Assembly (NCBI GenBank): GCA_025449845.1
Contig: JANWIP010000004.1
Location: forward strand, 1 to 64,000
DNA length: 64,000 nucleotides
Source: Solirubrobacteraceae bacterium
Lineage (GTDB): Bacteria; Actinomycetota; Thermoleophilia; Solirubrobacterales; Solirubrobacteraceae
Direction of reading: 5' to 3'
A model generated the notes under the pieces. That model was not told the DNA's origin, did not search any database, and saw only the letters and a list, made by a program, of their open reading frames with translations. A program made the translations under genes and the position numbers. Shown piece by piece: positions 45,150 through 54,195 of this stretch. Position 1 is the stretch's first letter. Every line of letters begins with the position of its first letter.

Positions 45150-45251
45150 GGCCTGGCTTTCTTCTGCCGCTCTGCGCCGTGTGTGCAGGGTGGTTTTGTG
45201 CTGCCCGGGTCTCCTCCCGGGCCGGCTTGTTCTCGATTGCTCCGGGAGGGG

Positions 45252-48200
45252 ATGTTGATGCTGCGCTTGCGTGGGGTTGTGCTGGCTGGGTTGGTCGTGG
45301 TGTCGCTAGGTTTGATGTGTGGTTCGGCGTCGGCTGCGTTCAAGTACTCGTTCACAGGTGCACTGGAAGCAGCTACCGGCTTTGGCGGGCTCGAAGCGAG
45401 CAGCGTCGCCGTCGATGATGGGGACGGGAGGACGTACATCGCGGATTCTGGGTCGGGCACGGTGGATGTCTTTGAAACGTCTTCGCGGGCGCAGCTTGGG
45501 AGCTGGGATGGCTCGGCGGTCACGAATCCGCCGGGCACGCCCGCTGGGTCGTTCGGCGGTGGTCATGTTGCGGTTGCGGCGAACAACGCGACGGGCGACG
45601 TGTATGTCCTGGATTCCACAAACAACGTGGTCGATGTGTTCGATTCGGCGGGTGGCTATGTGTGCCAGATCACCGGGAAGGCGACGCCCTCAGCGAGCGA
45701 GTGCAACGGTGCGGCGGGCAGCGACACGCCGGCTCATGGGTTCAACGCGCCGCACGGAATAGCGGTGGACCAGGCCACGGGTGAGGTCTTCGTGGTGGAC
45801 GCTTTCAATGAGGTTGTCGATGTCTTCAGCGTGGATGGGGCGTATCTGCGGCAGATCTCGCTCACGTCCGTCCCGATCGGGGAAAACTCGCTCTATATGA
45901 ACGATATCGCGGTGGACGACTTCAATGGACGCGTCTATTTGGGGAACAATGTCACCCGTGGTGTGTATGCGCTCGACGCCCTCAGTGGGACTTACGTGGC
46001 GTCATGGAATGGGAATAACACGCCCCCTGGCTCCTTTGGCCACAAGAACATCAGCGTCGCGGCTCACAATGCGAGCGGCGACGTATATGTGACCGACTCC
46101 GAAGACGAGGTCACCGATGTGTTCGCGCCAGGTGGAGAATATCTTACGCAGATCACCGAATCTGCGACCGGCGAATTCGGTGGAAGGGGGACTGCGGTCG
46201 ACCAGGCCAACGCCGACGTGTACATATCCGATAACGAAGTTGGCAAGGTCTACCTCTTCAGCGCCCTGTTTGTCCCCGACGTGTCGACGGGCGTGGCGTC
46301 GAATGTGCGGCCGACGAGCGTGACGCTGAACGGGGCGGTCAATCCGGATGGTGTGCCTGTGACCGCGTGCTTCTTTGAATACGGCACGGAAGGATCCTAT
46401 GGGCAGAGTGCGCCGTGCGCGCAGAGCCCAGGTTCTGGTGCGAGCCCGGTGGCTGTCAGTGCGGATCTCTCGGGTCTGCAGGAAGGCGTCACTTACAACT
46501 ACCGGCTGGTCGCGGAAAACGCGAACGGCGCGAACCAGAGCGCCAGTGCGGAAATCACGATGCCCTCGCCGCCGTCGATCGACAGCGCGGCGGCTGAAAA
46601 TATTGTCTCGGGCTCCGCGGATCTACATGTGGCGATCAACCCGCATGCTGCCCAAACGTCCTATCGCTTCGAATACGGCGCCAGCGCGGAGTACGGCACG
46701 AGCGCCCCCGTCCCCGATGGGAGCATCGCGGAGGGTTTGAGCGACCGCACGATCACTCAGCACGTGAGCGGCTTGCAGGCGAACACGACTTACCACTGGC
46801 GCGTCGTGGCGCGGAACATCGCCGGGACGACCACCGGTGTCGATCATACGTTCATCTACGACACGGGTGGTGAAGGGCTGCCGGATAACAGGGCCTATGA
46901 GATGGTCACGCCGCCGCAGAAGAATGGTGCGTTGATCGGCCATTTGCTCGGCCTTAATAGCGCCCCTGATATTACGGAAGATGGCACGCGTGTGATAGCC
47001 AAGAGTATTCAGTGTTTTGGTGGGGTTGGTGCGTGCAACGCAAACCGGGAAGGATATGAAGGCGATCCGATCGAGCTTTTGCGTTCGACTGGGGGTTGGG
47101 TGGCAGAATCGCTTGTGCCCCCGGCGACTCAGTTTGGTGACAATTCACCCTTGCTTGAGAGTGCCACCGCTGGCACGGCGCTTTTTTTGGTGCCGACTCG
47201 GCCGGTTGGCGAGGACGATCTGGTGGCGCATCTCCCCGATGGGTCGTTTGGCGACATTGGCCCTGTGACTGCGCCGTCGGAAAACGTAACCGGCGAACCG
47301 ATCTTTTCTTCTGTCGCGACGGCCGATCTCTCCCATGTCGTATATGTCTTGGCGGGCAGTAAGTGGCCTTTCGACGCGACAAACGAGACGGGGAACCAAA
47401 AGACCTTTACCACGGTTTACGAGTATGTCGGGGTTGGTGGTGCGGCGCCCGCACTGGTTGGGGTGAGCGGTGGTGCGGGCAGCACCGATCTGATCAGCGC
47501 ATGCAATACGTCGTTGCCTAACGGCCCAGGAAGCAGCTTCCACTATAATTCCATGTCTGCTAATGGTGGCACGGTGTTCTTCACCGCAGAGCCGTGTGCC
47601 TCTGGCTCGGGTGCGAATGCGGGTGTTCCAGTGCCGGCGGCCACGTTGTATGCGCGTATCGACGAGTCACGGACGGTCTTGATTTCGGGTCGCTCGTCGT
47701 CGGGCTGTAGGAGCGCGGCGTGTCTGGGGTCGGCTGCGAGCAAGGCTGAATTCCAGGGCGCCTCGACGGATGGGCGGCGGGTGTTCTTCACGAGCACCCA
47801 GCAGCTGACCGACGATGCGACCGAGGGCGATGAAAACTTGTATGAGTATGATTTCTCCCGTCCGGCTGGAGAAAACCTGACGGCGGTCTCGGTGGGGGAT
47901 ACGAGTGGTGGTGGGCCGGGTGTGACGGGTGTCGAGGCGATCTCCTCCGACGGCACCCATGTTTACTTCGCGGCGACTGGTGTGCTGACGGGTGTCGCGA
48001 ACAGCCGGGGTCAGGTAGCGCGGGCGGGCGCTGAGAACCTGTATGTGTTCGAGCGTGACGCGAGCTATCCGCAGGGCCGGGTCGCGTTCGTCGCGGTGCT
48101 GCCACCGTCGGATGAAGAATTTGGCCGTGACACCACCCATGAAGGCCCCGGTTATGTTGGGGGAGTTGGGACGGCGAACGTGACGCCCGATGGGCGGTTC

Positions 48201-49061
48201 TTGGTGTTCTTGAGCCACGGACGGCTGACGCCTGATGATACGAGCACGACAGGCGCGGTTCAGGTGTTCCGGTATGACGCCCAGACGGGTGAGCTGGTGC
48301 GGATCTCGACCGGCGAGGGCGGCTTCAACGACAACGGCAATGCGGGGGTGGGAGACGCGGGGATCGTCCCCTCGCTGGACACTTTCTATCGTGCTGGTTC
48401 GCCGCGTCCAGATCCGACGATGTCTCATGACGGGTCGTTTGTGTTCTTCGAAAGCCCGGTTGCGTTGACGCCGCGTGCGCTGAACAATGTACAGGTGGGG
48501 ACGGATAGCGGTCAGCCGGAGTATGCGATGAACGTGTACGAGTGGCATGAAGGTCACGTGTATCTGATCTCCGATGGCAAGGACACGTCGGCGATCGCCC
48601 TCGGGGGAGGCAGCGCTAGGCCAACGGACGGGTTCAGTGCCGTTGAACTGCTCGGCTCTGACGCGTCTGGTGCGAATGTGTTCTTCGCGACGTCGGATCG
48701 CCTCGTGCCCCAGGACACCGATACCCAGCGGGATTACTATGACGCGCGGGTCTGCACGACGGGTGACCCGTGTGTCGCGGCGCCGGCGACTCCGGTGTTG
48801 CCGTGTGTGGGTGAAGGGTGCCGGGGCGCACCGGGTGGGCCGCCATCGCTCGCCTCGCCTGTGAGCGCGTCGTTTGTCGGCGCGGGGAACCTCGCGGCGG
48901 AAGCGAAGCCGGTCGTGAAGGCGAAGAAGACCAAGCCCACCCGCAGGGCACACGGCAAGAAGAAGGGGAAGGCGAAGAAGCGTAGTAAGGGCCGGCGGCG
49001 GGTTGCCGGCGGGCGTGGGAAGGCTGTTGGGTCATCTCGTTCTACACGGAGGGGCAGGTAA
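45252..49061 (+). CDS. Cassette protein A1: giant secreted NHL/Ig-like/PD40 protein
   Basis: A 1269-aa secreted protein of unknown function. The ATG at 45252 follows GGGAGGGG and gives a signal peptide (LRGVVLAGLVVVSLGLMCGSASA). About residues 35-340 form an NHL-type propeller (repeats such as GIAVDQATGEVFVVDAFNEVVDVF and GDVYVLDSTNNVVDVF). Two Ig/FN3-like domains follow (about 342-430 and 435-530, FFEYGTEGSYG, YRFEYGASAEYG). A second large beta-propeller of PD40/TolB type starts with LPDNRAYEMVTPPQKNG at about 540 and ends near VPQDTDTQRDYYDARVC. The last 50 residues are Lys/Arg-rich without LPXTG. Base composition is less GC-rich than the neighbouring genes. Confidence 0.85.
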   Translation: MLMLRLRGVVLAGLVVVSLGLMCGSASAAFKYSFTGALEAATGFGGLEASSVAVDDGDGRTYIADSGSGTVDVFETSSRAQLGSWDGSAVTNPPGTPAGSFGGGHVAVAANNATGDVYVLDSTNNVVDVFDSAGGYVCQITGKATPSASECNGAAGSDTPAHGFNAPHGIAVDQATGEVFVVDAFNEVVDVFSVDGAYLRQISLTSVPIGENSLYMNDIAVDDFNGRVYLGNNVTRGVYALDALSGTYVASWNGNNTPPGSFGHKNISVAAHNASGDVYVTDSEDEVTDVFAPGGEYLTQITESATGEFGGRGTAVDQANADVYISDNEVGKVYLFSALFVPDVSTGVASNVRPTSVTLNGAVNPDGVPVTACFFEYGTEGSYGQSAPCAQSPGSGASPVAVSADLSGLQEGVTYNYRLVAENANGANQSASAEITMPSPPSIDSAAAENIVSGSADLHVAINPHAAQTSYRFEYGASAEYGTSAPVPDGSIAEGLSDRTITQHVSGLQANTTYHWRVVARNIAGTTTGVDHTFIYDTGGEGLPDNRAYEMVTPPQKNGALIGHLLGLNSAPDITEDGTRVIAKSIQCFGGVGACNANREGYEGDPIELLRSTGGWVAESLVPPATQFGDNSPLLESATAGTALFLVPTRPVGEDDLVAHLPDGSFGDIGPVTAPSENVTGEPIFSSVATADLSHVVYVLAGSKWPFDATNETGNQKTFTTVYEYVGVGGAAPALVGVSGGAGSTDLISACNTSLPNGPGSSFHYNSMSANGGTVFFTAEPCASGSGANAGVPVPAATLYARIDESRTVLISGRSSSGCRSAACLGSAASKAEFQGASTDGRRVFFTSTQQLTDDATEGDENLYEYDFSRPAGENLTAVSVGDTSGGGPGVTGVEAISSDGTHVYFAATGVLTGVANSRGQVARAGAENLYVFERDASYPQGRVAFVAVLPPSDEEFGRDTTHEGPGYVGGVGTANVTPDGRFLVFLSHGRLTPDDTSTTGAVQVFRYDAQTGELVRISTGEGGFNDNGNAGVGDAGIVPSLDTFYRAGSPRPDPTMSHDGSFVFFESPVALTPRALNNVQVGTDSGQPEYAMNVYEWHEGHVYLISDGKDTSAIALGGGSARPTDGFSAVELLGSDASGANVFFATSDRLVPQDTDTQRDYYDARVCTTGDPCVAAPATPVLPCVGEGCRGAPGGPPSLASPVSASFVGAGNLAAEAKPVVKAKKTKPTRRAHGKKKGKAKKRSKGRRRVAGGRGKAVGSSRSTRRGR

Positions 49062-49062
49062 A

Positions 49063-52000
49063 ATGCGCTCAAGAACTCAAGGTCTCCCGGCTGGTGTGGC
49101 TGCTCGTCGCGTCGCCGTAGTGATGGTCGTGCTGGTGTTGACGTGCGGTGCGGGGCGCGCGCTCGCCGCGGTTCCGGGCGCGGCGTGGAGGATCGACGCC
49201 TCGGCGCTGCCGACGAACTTCGCCGAAGAAACACACGCCGAAGCCGGCGACGAATATCTGGTGAGGGTCACGAATACGGGCAGCGTCGCGACGGACGGCA
49301 GCCCGATCACGATCAGCGACACGCTGCCAACGGGCGTCACCGTCCAGGCGGTCACCTTTGACAGACTGGCTAGGAATGCGCCGAGTCCGGGTGTTTGCAC
49401 GACCGTCCCATTGCAGTGCGTGTCCCAGGAAGCGGTGGCATCCGATGAAACCTTGCTCATGCATATTCTGGTGACGGTCGCGCCGGGCGCTCCTGGCAGC
49501 CTGACGAGCACGGTAAGCGTGTCCGGCGGGGGTGCGGGAGAAGCCTCGCTGAGCACACAGAACACGAACAGCCCGCTGGCGACATCGTTTGGTTTTGGTG
49601 GGTTCGGGGCGTTTATCGCGGGGGTTGACGGGGCCGTCGATTCACAGGCGGGCGGCCACCCCTATGCGTTCACGCAAGACATCGAGCCGAACACCATGAT
49701 CAGACAGGGCCCACGCGGACTCTTCTTCAGACCCACCAGTGTGCGTGAAGTGAAGGATGTCGTCGTGGATCTGCCGGTGGGGTTCGCGGGCAGCGCGCTG
49801 GCGGCACCGACATGCACCTTGGTGCAGCTATCCGGGCCCGGGGCTTGCCCGCCCGCGACCCAGATTGGATACATCGTCGTTGAGAGCAGCGCGTTCTTAG
49901 CGGGAGTGAACGGGCCGTTGTTCAACATCGTGCCTGAGCACGGCGCCGCGGCGGAGTTCGGGTTTCGTGATACCTTGAAGACCTCGCACGTGCTGTATGT
50001 GAGCGTCGTGCCGTCACCGACGGGCTATGTGTTGCAGGTGGAGAGCCACGAAGTTCCACAGCTCGGGGTGGAAAGCATCCACGTGACGTTGTACGGGGAC
50101 CCGGCTGTGCGGGATGGCAGTGGTAATACGCAGGTCGCGCAGTTCACGAACCCCGCGGACTGCACGGAGGAACCGTTGACGACCTCGATCCACATGGACT
50201 CCTGGCCGCAGCCGGGGCGACTCGACGCGGACGGCACCCCCGATTTCACGGACCCCAACTGGGCGGGCGCGACCTCGCAATCCCCCTCCGTATCGGGCTG
50301 TGACCTGCTGCGGTTCACCGGTACGCTCACCGCCCAGCCGGAAACCACGCAGGCCGCCACGCCGACCGGATTGAACGTCGAGCTCAAGATCCCCCAGAGC
50401 GAGAACCCCAACACGCTCGCGACACCACCCCTCAGAAAGGCCGTCGTCACGCTTCCCGCCGGCCTGGCGGTGAACCCCTCCGCGGCCGACGGCCTGCAGA
50501 CCTGCTCCCTCGCACAGATCGCGCTGGGGACCAACAACCAGCCCGCCTGCCCGGAAGCATCGAAGATCGCGACCGCCGAAATCGAAACCCCCGCGTTGGC
50601 GGGCGTCCTGCAGGGCTCCATCTATCTCGCGGCCCAGAACGAAAACCCGTTCCACACCCTGCTGGCGGGTTACATCGTGATCGATGACCCCACGACCGGG
50701 GTGCTGATCAAGATCCCTGGTCGCATCGACCCCGACCCCGTGACGGGGCAGCTGGTAGCGACATTCGATGAAAACCCGCAGTTCCCGTTCGGCGACCTGA
50801 AGCTGCACTTCTTCGGCGGCCCACGTGCCCCTCTTACCACGCCACGGGAGTGCGGGACATATACCACCAACTCGGTGCTGACCCCTTGGTCCGCCCCGGA
50901 CTCCGGCCCCCCCGCGACTAGCGCGGACAGCTTCCAGATCAACAGCGGCTGCGGCGGCGGGTTCACCCCAACGTTCTCCGCAGGTACGACGGGTAACCAG
51001 GCGGGTGGGTTCAGCCCGTTCACCGCGACGTTCTCCCGCGGCGACCAGGACCAGAATCTGAGCGGCGTGTCGGTCAAGATGCCCCAGGGCCTGCTGGGGA
51101 TCCTCAAGGGCGTGGAACGCTGCCCCGAACCACAGGCCAACCAGGGCACGTGTGGCCAGGGCAGCCTGATTGGGCACACCACCGTCGCCGCTGGGACGGG
51201 CCCGAACCCGTTCTGGGTGCAGGGCGGCCAGGTGTTCCTCACCGGCCCGTACAAGGGCGCCCCGTTTGGCCTGTCGGTCGTGGTGCCCGCGGTCGCGGGG
51301 CCGTTCAACCTCGGCAACGTCGTTGTAAGGGCCGCGATCAGCGTGGACCCGCATACGGCGCAGATCACGGTCACGAGCGACCCGTTGCCGACGATCCTGC
51401 AGGGCATCCCGCTGGACGTGCGGACCGTGAACGTCACGATCGACCGCCAGGGCTTCACGTTCAACCCGACCAGCTGCGAACCGTTGTCGGTCGGCGGGAC
51501 TCTCACCAGCACCCAGGGCGCGACGGCGAACGTGTCGAGCCGCTTCCAGGCAGCCAACTGCCAAGGCCTCCCGTTCAAACCGAAGTTCACCGCCAGCACA
51601 CAGGCGAACACGAGTAAGAAGAACGGCGCGAGCCTCGATGTGAGGGTCGGCTACCCCCAGGGCGCACAGACAAACATCCGCACTGTCGCCGTGACGCTCC
51701 CCAAGGCGCTGCCCTCACGTCTCACCACCATCCAGCAGGCATGCCCCGAAGCGACGTTCAACGCGAACCCCGCATCTTGCCCGGTAGGCTCGGACATCGG
51801 GATCGTCGCCGCACACACCCCGGTCCTCGCAGGCCCTGTCGTCGGCCCCGCCTACCTCGTATCTCACGGTGGTGCGGCGTTCCCCGACCTCGTCCTGGTC
51901 CTCCAGGGCGAAGGGGTCAAGCTCGAACTCACCGGCAGCATCAACATCAAGAAGAGCGTCACCAGCAGCGCCTTCAAGGCTGTCCCCGACGCGCCCATCA

Positions 52001-52230
52001 GCTCGTTTGAGCTGAAGCTGCCTGAGGGGCCGCACTCGGGGCTCGCCGCCGTCCTACCCCCCAAGGCCAAGGGCAGCCTCTGTGGCACGAGCCTCACCAT
52101 GCCCACGACGCTCACCGGGCAGAACGGGGCGCAGATCAAGCAGAACACCAAGATCGCCGTCACCGGGTGCCCAAAGACGAAGAAGAAGCCGAAGGCCAAG
52201 AAGCACGGCAAAACGAAGAAGAAGAAGTAG
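49063..52230 (+). CDS. Cassette protein B1: secreted protein with fourfold repeat
   Basis: A 1055-aa secreted protein of unknown function. The ATG at 49063, 1 bp after A1, follows GGAGGGGCAGG. A signal peptide (RRVAVVMVVLVLTCGAGRALA) precedes a DUF11-like beta-sandwich (DEYLVRVTNTGSVATDGSPITISDTLPTG). Four related units then start near residues 229, 456, 665 and 871. Each opens V-x-LP-x-GL or a variant, followed by a cysteine, CP or CG, S-x-IG and a YL/VFL strand. The tail is KTKKKPKAKKHGKTKKKK, highly basic, with no LPXTG. It is translated with A1 and followed after 9 bp by C1. Confidence 0.85.
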   Translation: MRSRTQGLPAGVAARRVAVVMVVLVLTCGAGRALAAVPGAAWRIDASALPTNFAEETHAEAGDEYLVRVTNTGSVATDGSPITISDTLPTGVTVQAVTFDRLARNAPSPGVCTTVPLQCVSQEAVASDETLLMHILVTVAPGAPGSLTSTVSVSGGGAGEASLSTQNTNSPLATSFGFGGFGAFIAGVDGAVDSQAGGHPYAFTQDIEPNTMIRQGPRGLFFRPTSVREVKDVVVDLPVGFAGSALAAPTCTLVQLSGPGACPPATQIGYIVVESSAFLAGVNGPLFNIVPEHGAAAEFGFRDTLKTSHVLYVSVVPSPTGYVLQVESHEVPQLGVESIHVTLYGDPAVRDGSGNTQVAQFTNPADCTEEPLTTSIHMDSWPQPGRLDADGTPDFTDPNWAGATSQSPSVSGCDLLRFTGTLTAQPETTQAATPTGLNVELKIPQSENPNTLATPPLRKAVVTLPAGLAVNPSAADGLQTCSLAQIALGTNNQPACPEASKIATAEIETPALAGVLQGSIYLAAQNENPFHTLLAGYIVIDDPTTGVLIKIPGRIDPDPVTGQLVATFDENPQFPFGDLKLHFFGGPRAPLTTPRECGTYTTNSVLTPWSAPDSGPPATSADSFQINSGCGGGFTPTFSAGTTGNQAGGFSPFTATFSRGDQDQNLSGVSVKMPQGLLGILKGVERCPEPQANQGTCGQGSLIGHTTVAAGTGPNPFWVQGGQVFLTGPYKGAPFGLSVVVPAVAGPFNLGNVVVRAAISVDPHTAQITVTSDPLPTILQGIPLDVRTVNVTIDRQGFTFNPTSCEPLSVGGTLTSTQGATANVSSRFQAANCQGLPFKPKFTASTQANTSKKNGASLDVRVGYPQGAQTNIRTVAVTLPKALPSRLTTIQQACPEATFNANPASCPVGSDIGIVAAHTPVLAGPVVGPAYLVSHGGAAFPDLVLVLQGEGVKLELTGSINIKKSVTSSAFKAVPDAPISSFELKLPEGPHSGLAAVLPPKAKGSLCGTSLTMPTTLTGQNGAQIKQNTKIAVTGCPKTKKKPKAKKHGKTKKKK

Positions 52231-52239
52231 GCGGGAGGG

Positions 52240-53265
52240 ATGACGGTGTCCACTCCCGAGCGTAGGGCCGCGGCACGTACCCAAAGGCCACACGGCAAGC
52301 AGGCGCGCTCCGGGACCCCCGCCGGCAAGGGCGAAACCAGCGGCGTGGGCCGCGAAAAGGTCAGCGAGATCCAGCGCGCGCGGATCCTGGGGGCGATGAC
52401 CGAGGTCGCGGCCGAGCGGGGGGCGGCGAATGTGACGGTCGCGCATGTGGTGGCGCGCAGCGGCGTGTCGCGGCGGACGTTCTACGAACTGTTCGAGGAC
52501 CGCGAAGCGTGCTTCCTGGCGGCCTTCGACGACGCGGGGGCGCGGATCGCCGCACAGGTGGTGCGGGCGTATGAGGGCGAGCGGCGCTGGCGCGACCGCA
52601 TCCGCGCGGCCCTGGCGGAGCTGTTGGATTTCCTCGACGAGGAGCCCGAGGCGGGGAGGCTGTGCATCGTCGAGTCCCTGGCCGCCGGCCCGCGCGCGCT
52701 GGAGCGCCGGGCGCGCGTGGTCGAGGTAATCAAGCAGGCGCTCGATGAGGGCCACGGGGAGGCCAAGGGCAGCCGTGAACCGCCTCCGCTGACGGCGGAG
52801 GGCGTGATCGGCGCTGTGTCCTCGGTGCTACACGCGCGCCTTACCGCAACGGCTCAGGGCTCCTTCGCCGAGCTGCTCGGCCCTCTGGTGGGCATGATCG
52901 TGCTGCCCTACGAGGGCGCGGCGGCGGCCGCGCGCGAGATCGACCGCCCGCGCGCGCCCCGGCCCAAGCGCCCGCCCAGCCAGGGGCGCGACCCCCTCAG
53001 GGAACTCGACATGCGCCTCACCTATCGCACCGTCAGGGTCCTACTGGCGGTGGCGCAGAGCCCCGGCGCCAGCAACCGTGCGCTCGCCGACGCCGCGGAT
53101 GTCTCCGATCAGGGTCAGATCTCCAAGCTGCTCTCGCGGCTGAAGGCACTCGGCCTGATCGAGAACGTCGGTCGCGGCCCCGTCAAGGGGGAGCCCAACG
53201 CCTGGCGGCTCACGAGCAAGGGGCAGCAGGTGGGCGAGGCCATCGACGTGCAGATGCAGCCCTGA
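52240..53265 (+). CDS. Cassette regulator C1: TetR domain fused to winged helix
   Basis: A 341-aa regulator. A basic, disordered N-terminus of about 38 residues precedes a TetR HTH (about 40-90, RARILGAMTEVAAERGAANVTVAHVVARSGVSRRTFYELF) and a TetR-type ligand or dimer domain. The C-terminal 85 residues are a MarR-like winged helix (TYRTVRVLLAVAQSPGASNRALADAADV ... KLLSRLKALGLIENVG ... AWRLTSKG). The ATG follows GGCGGGAGGG. C2 is a close paralogue. The position at the 3' end of A-B suggests local control, possibly of the duplicated promoters. Confidence 0.88.
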   Translation: MTVSTPERRAAARTQRPHGKQARSGTPAGKGETSGVGREKVSEIQRARILGAMTEVAAERGAANVTVAHVVARSGVSRRTFYELFEDREACFLAAFDDAGARIAAQVVRAYEGERRWRDRIRAALAELLDFLDEEPEAGRLCIVESLAAGPRALERRARVVEVIKQALDEGHGEAKGSREPPPLTAEGVIGAVSSVLHARLTATAQGSFAELLGPLVGMIVLPYEGAAAAAREIDRPRAPRPKRPPSQGRDPLRELDMRLTYRTVRVLLAVAQSPGASNRALADAADVSDQGQISKLLSRLKALGLIENVGRGPVKGEPNAWRLTSKGQQVGEAIDVQMQP

Positions 53266-53292
53266 TCCGACGCCTGCGAGCGGTGGGTGTGT

Positions 53293-53312
53293 TGCACATG
53301 TGATAGTGTGCA
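53293..53312. promoter_or_regulatory. TA operator 1
   Basis: TGCACA (53293-53298) and TGTGCA (53307-53312) form a perfect inverted repeat directly upstream of the antitoxin ATG. GCACATGT also occurs as a direct repeat. This is the usual layout for autorepression by a ribbon-helix-helix antitoxin. Confidence 0.6.
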
Positions 53313-53316
53313 GCAC

Positions 53317-53547
53317 ATGTCATCCATGATCCAGGTTCGCAACGTCCCCGACAAAGTGCACAGGACGTTGAAGGCGAGGGCCGCGTCCGCCGGGATGTCG
53401 CTGTCTGACTACATCAAGCGCGATCTCGTGCAGTCGGCCTCAGCCCCGAGCCTTGAGGAGATCGACGAGCGCATTCGCGCCCGCGGCCCGTCGCGGATGC
53501 GGGCACAGACGATCGTCTCGGCTCTGCGCGAGGTCCGCGAGGACTGA
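53317..53547 (+). CDS. FitA/VapB-like antitoxin (ribbon-helix-helix)
   Basis: A 76-aa protein starting MSSMIQVRNVPDKVHRTLKAR and continuing AASAGMSLSDYIKRDL, the FitA-type ribbon-helix-helix domain. A C-terminal acidic/basic tail (SLEEIDERIRARG ...) would bind the PIN toxin. The ATG at 53317 is used; 53326 is an alternative. It lies 51 bp downstream of C1 with its own operator and 4 bp before the toxin gene. Confidence 0.88.
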   Translation: MSSMIQVRNVPDKVHRTLKARAASAGMSLSDYIKRDLVQSASAPSLEEIDERIRARGPSRMRAQTIVSALREVRED

Positions 53548-53551
53548 CCCG

Positions 53552-53947
53552 GTGCTCGTCGTCGATGCTTCGGCGCTGGTCGCATATCTGACGAGCGGCG
53601 AGCACGCCGAGGCGGTGCGGGTGCATCTGCTGCAACCCTACGAGGCGCTGTGGGCGCCGCATCTGGTGGACGCCGAGGTCGGGCACGTCCTGCGCCGGGG
53701 CGTCCTGGCCGGCGAGCTGGGCGTGACCGCGGCGCGCGGCGCTCTGGAGGATCTGGCCGACCTACCGCTGCGCCGAGCCTCCCACCGCGGCCTACTCTCG
53801 CGCGCGTGGGCACTGCGCGAGAACCTCGGCTTCTACGACGGCCTCTACGTAGCCTTGGCCGAGCGGCTGAGCGCCAGGCTGTTGACGCTGGACGCAGGCA
53901 TCGCTGGCGCGCCCGGAGTCAAGGCAAGCATCCTGCACGTGGAGTAG
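53552..53947 (+). CDS. PIN-domain toxin VapC/FitB-like
   Basis: A 131-aa PIN ribonuclease. GTG start at 53552 gives VLVVDASALVAYL with the first catalytic Asp. VDAEVGHVL supplies the Glu, and FYDGLYVALAERLSARLLTLDAGIA the further acidic residues. In the family it cleaves tRNA or rRNA when not bound by antitoxin. The frame extends further upstream but overlaps the antitoxin in another reading, so the shorter start is preferred. Confidence 0.88.
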   Translation: MLVVDASALVAYLTSGEHAEAVRVHLLQPYEALWAPHLVDAEVGHVLRRGVLAGELGVTAARGALEDLADLPLRRASHRGLLSRAWALRENLGFYDGLYVALAERLSARLLTLDAGIAGAPGVKASILHVE

Positions 53948-54024
53948 CCCCTGCGCTCAGCCCCACTCGCCCCGCGCAGCCGCCTCCGTTTGACCATAGC
54001 CCGCGCTGCCGTACACCAAAGGGC

Positions 54025-54054
54025 TTGACAACTGCTGCTCAGTCTGCTTATTAT
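54025..54054 (+). promoter_or_regulatory. Near-consensus promoter, cassette 2
   Basis: TTGACA (54025-54030), 18-bp spacer, TATTAT (54049-54054), identical to the promoter of cassette 1. Predicted start near 54061, about 440 nt before the A2 start codon. Confidence 0.8.
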
Positions 54055-54195
54055 GTTCTCGCTCGGTCCCGGCTTGGGATCGGGCGTACATAGGATCGGG
54101 TTTGGGCCAGGCCCTGTGGCCGGCTTGTACTGTCAGGCAGGGTTTCCTTGGGAGAGGGACGTGATCGCACGTTTTACGAGGGAGATGAGGTTCGC

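Larger units (their letters stand above)
44806..45251 (+). promoter_or_regulatory. Leader region of cassette 1
   Basis: About 345 bp of this leader is closely repeated at 53986-54335. In order it holds: the boundary motif CCGTTTGACGATAGCCCGCG; the promoter; a short hairpin ACGTG-ATCG-CACGT followed by T5 (44980-44997); a 43-codon ORF; an 11-bp hairpin with a (CT)12 tract; and then a unique stretch before the A1 ribosome-binding site. The predicted untranslated leader before A1 is about 370 nt, long enough for RNA-level control. Confidence 0.75.

Noticed and set aside
45052-45258. An alternative leader frame (LRLGVLLDASASL...) open in both cassettes up to the TGATG at the start of A
   Set aside because: No good start codon or ribosome-binding site, lengths differ between copies (68 versus 90 codons), and similarity ends at the same point as the DNA repeat. 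The 43-codon frame is the better candidate.
50014-51564. A 516-codon open frame antisense to the B1 gene (and a 428-codon one antisense to A1 at 47667-48953)
   Set aside because: Long antisense frames are expected opposite high-GC genes. The translations are Arg/Gly/Val-rich without any family motif, and the sense genes have signal peptides and paralogues.
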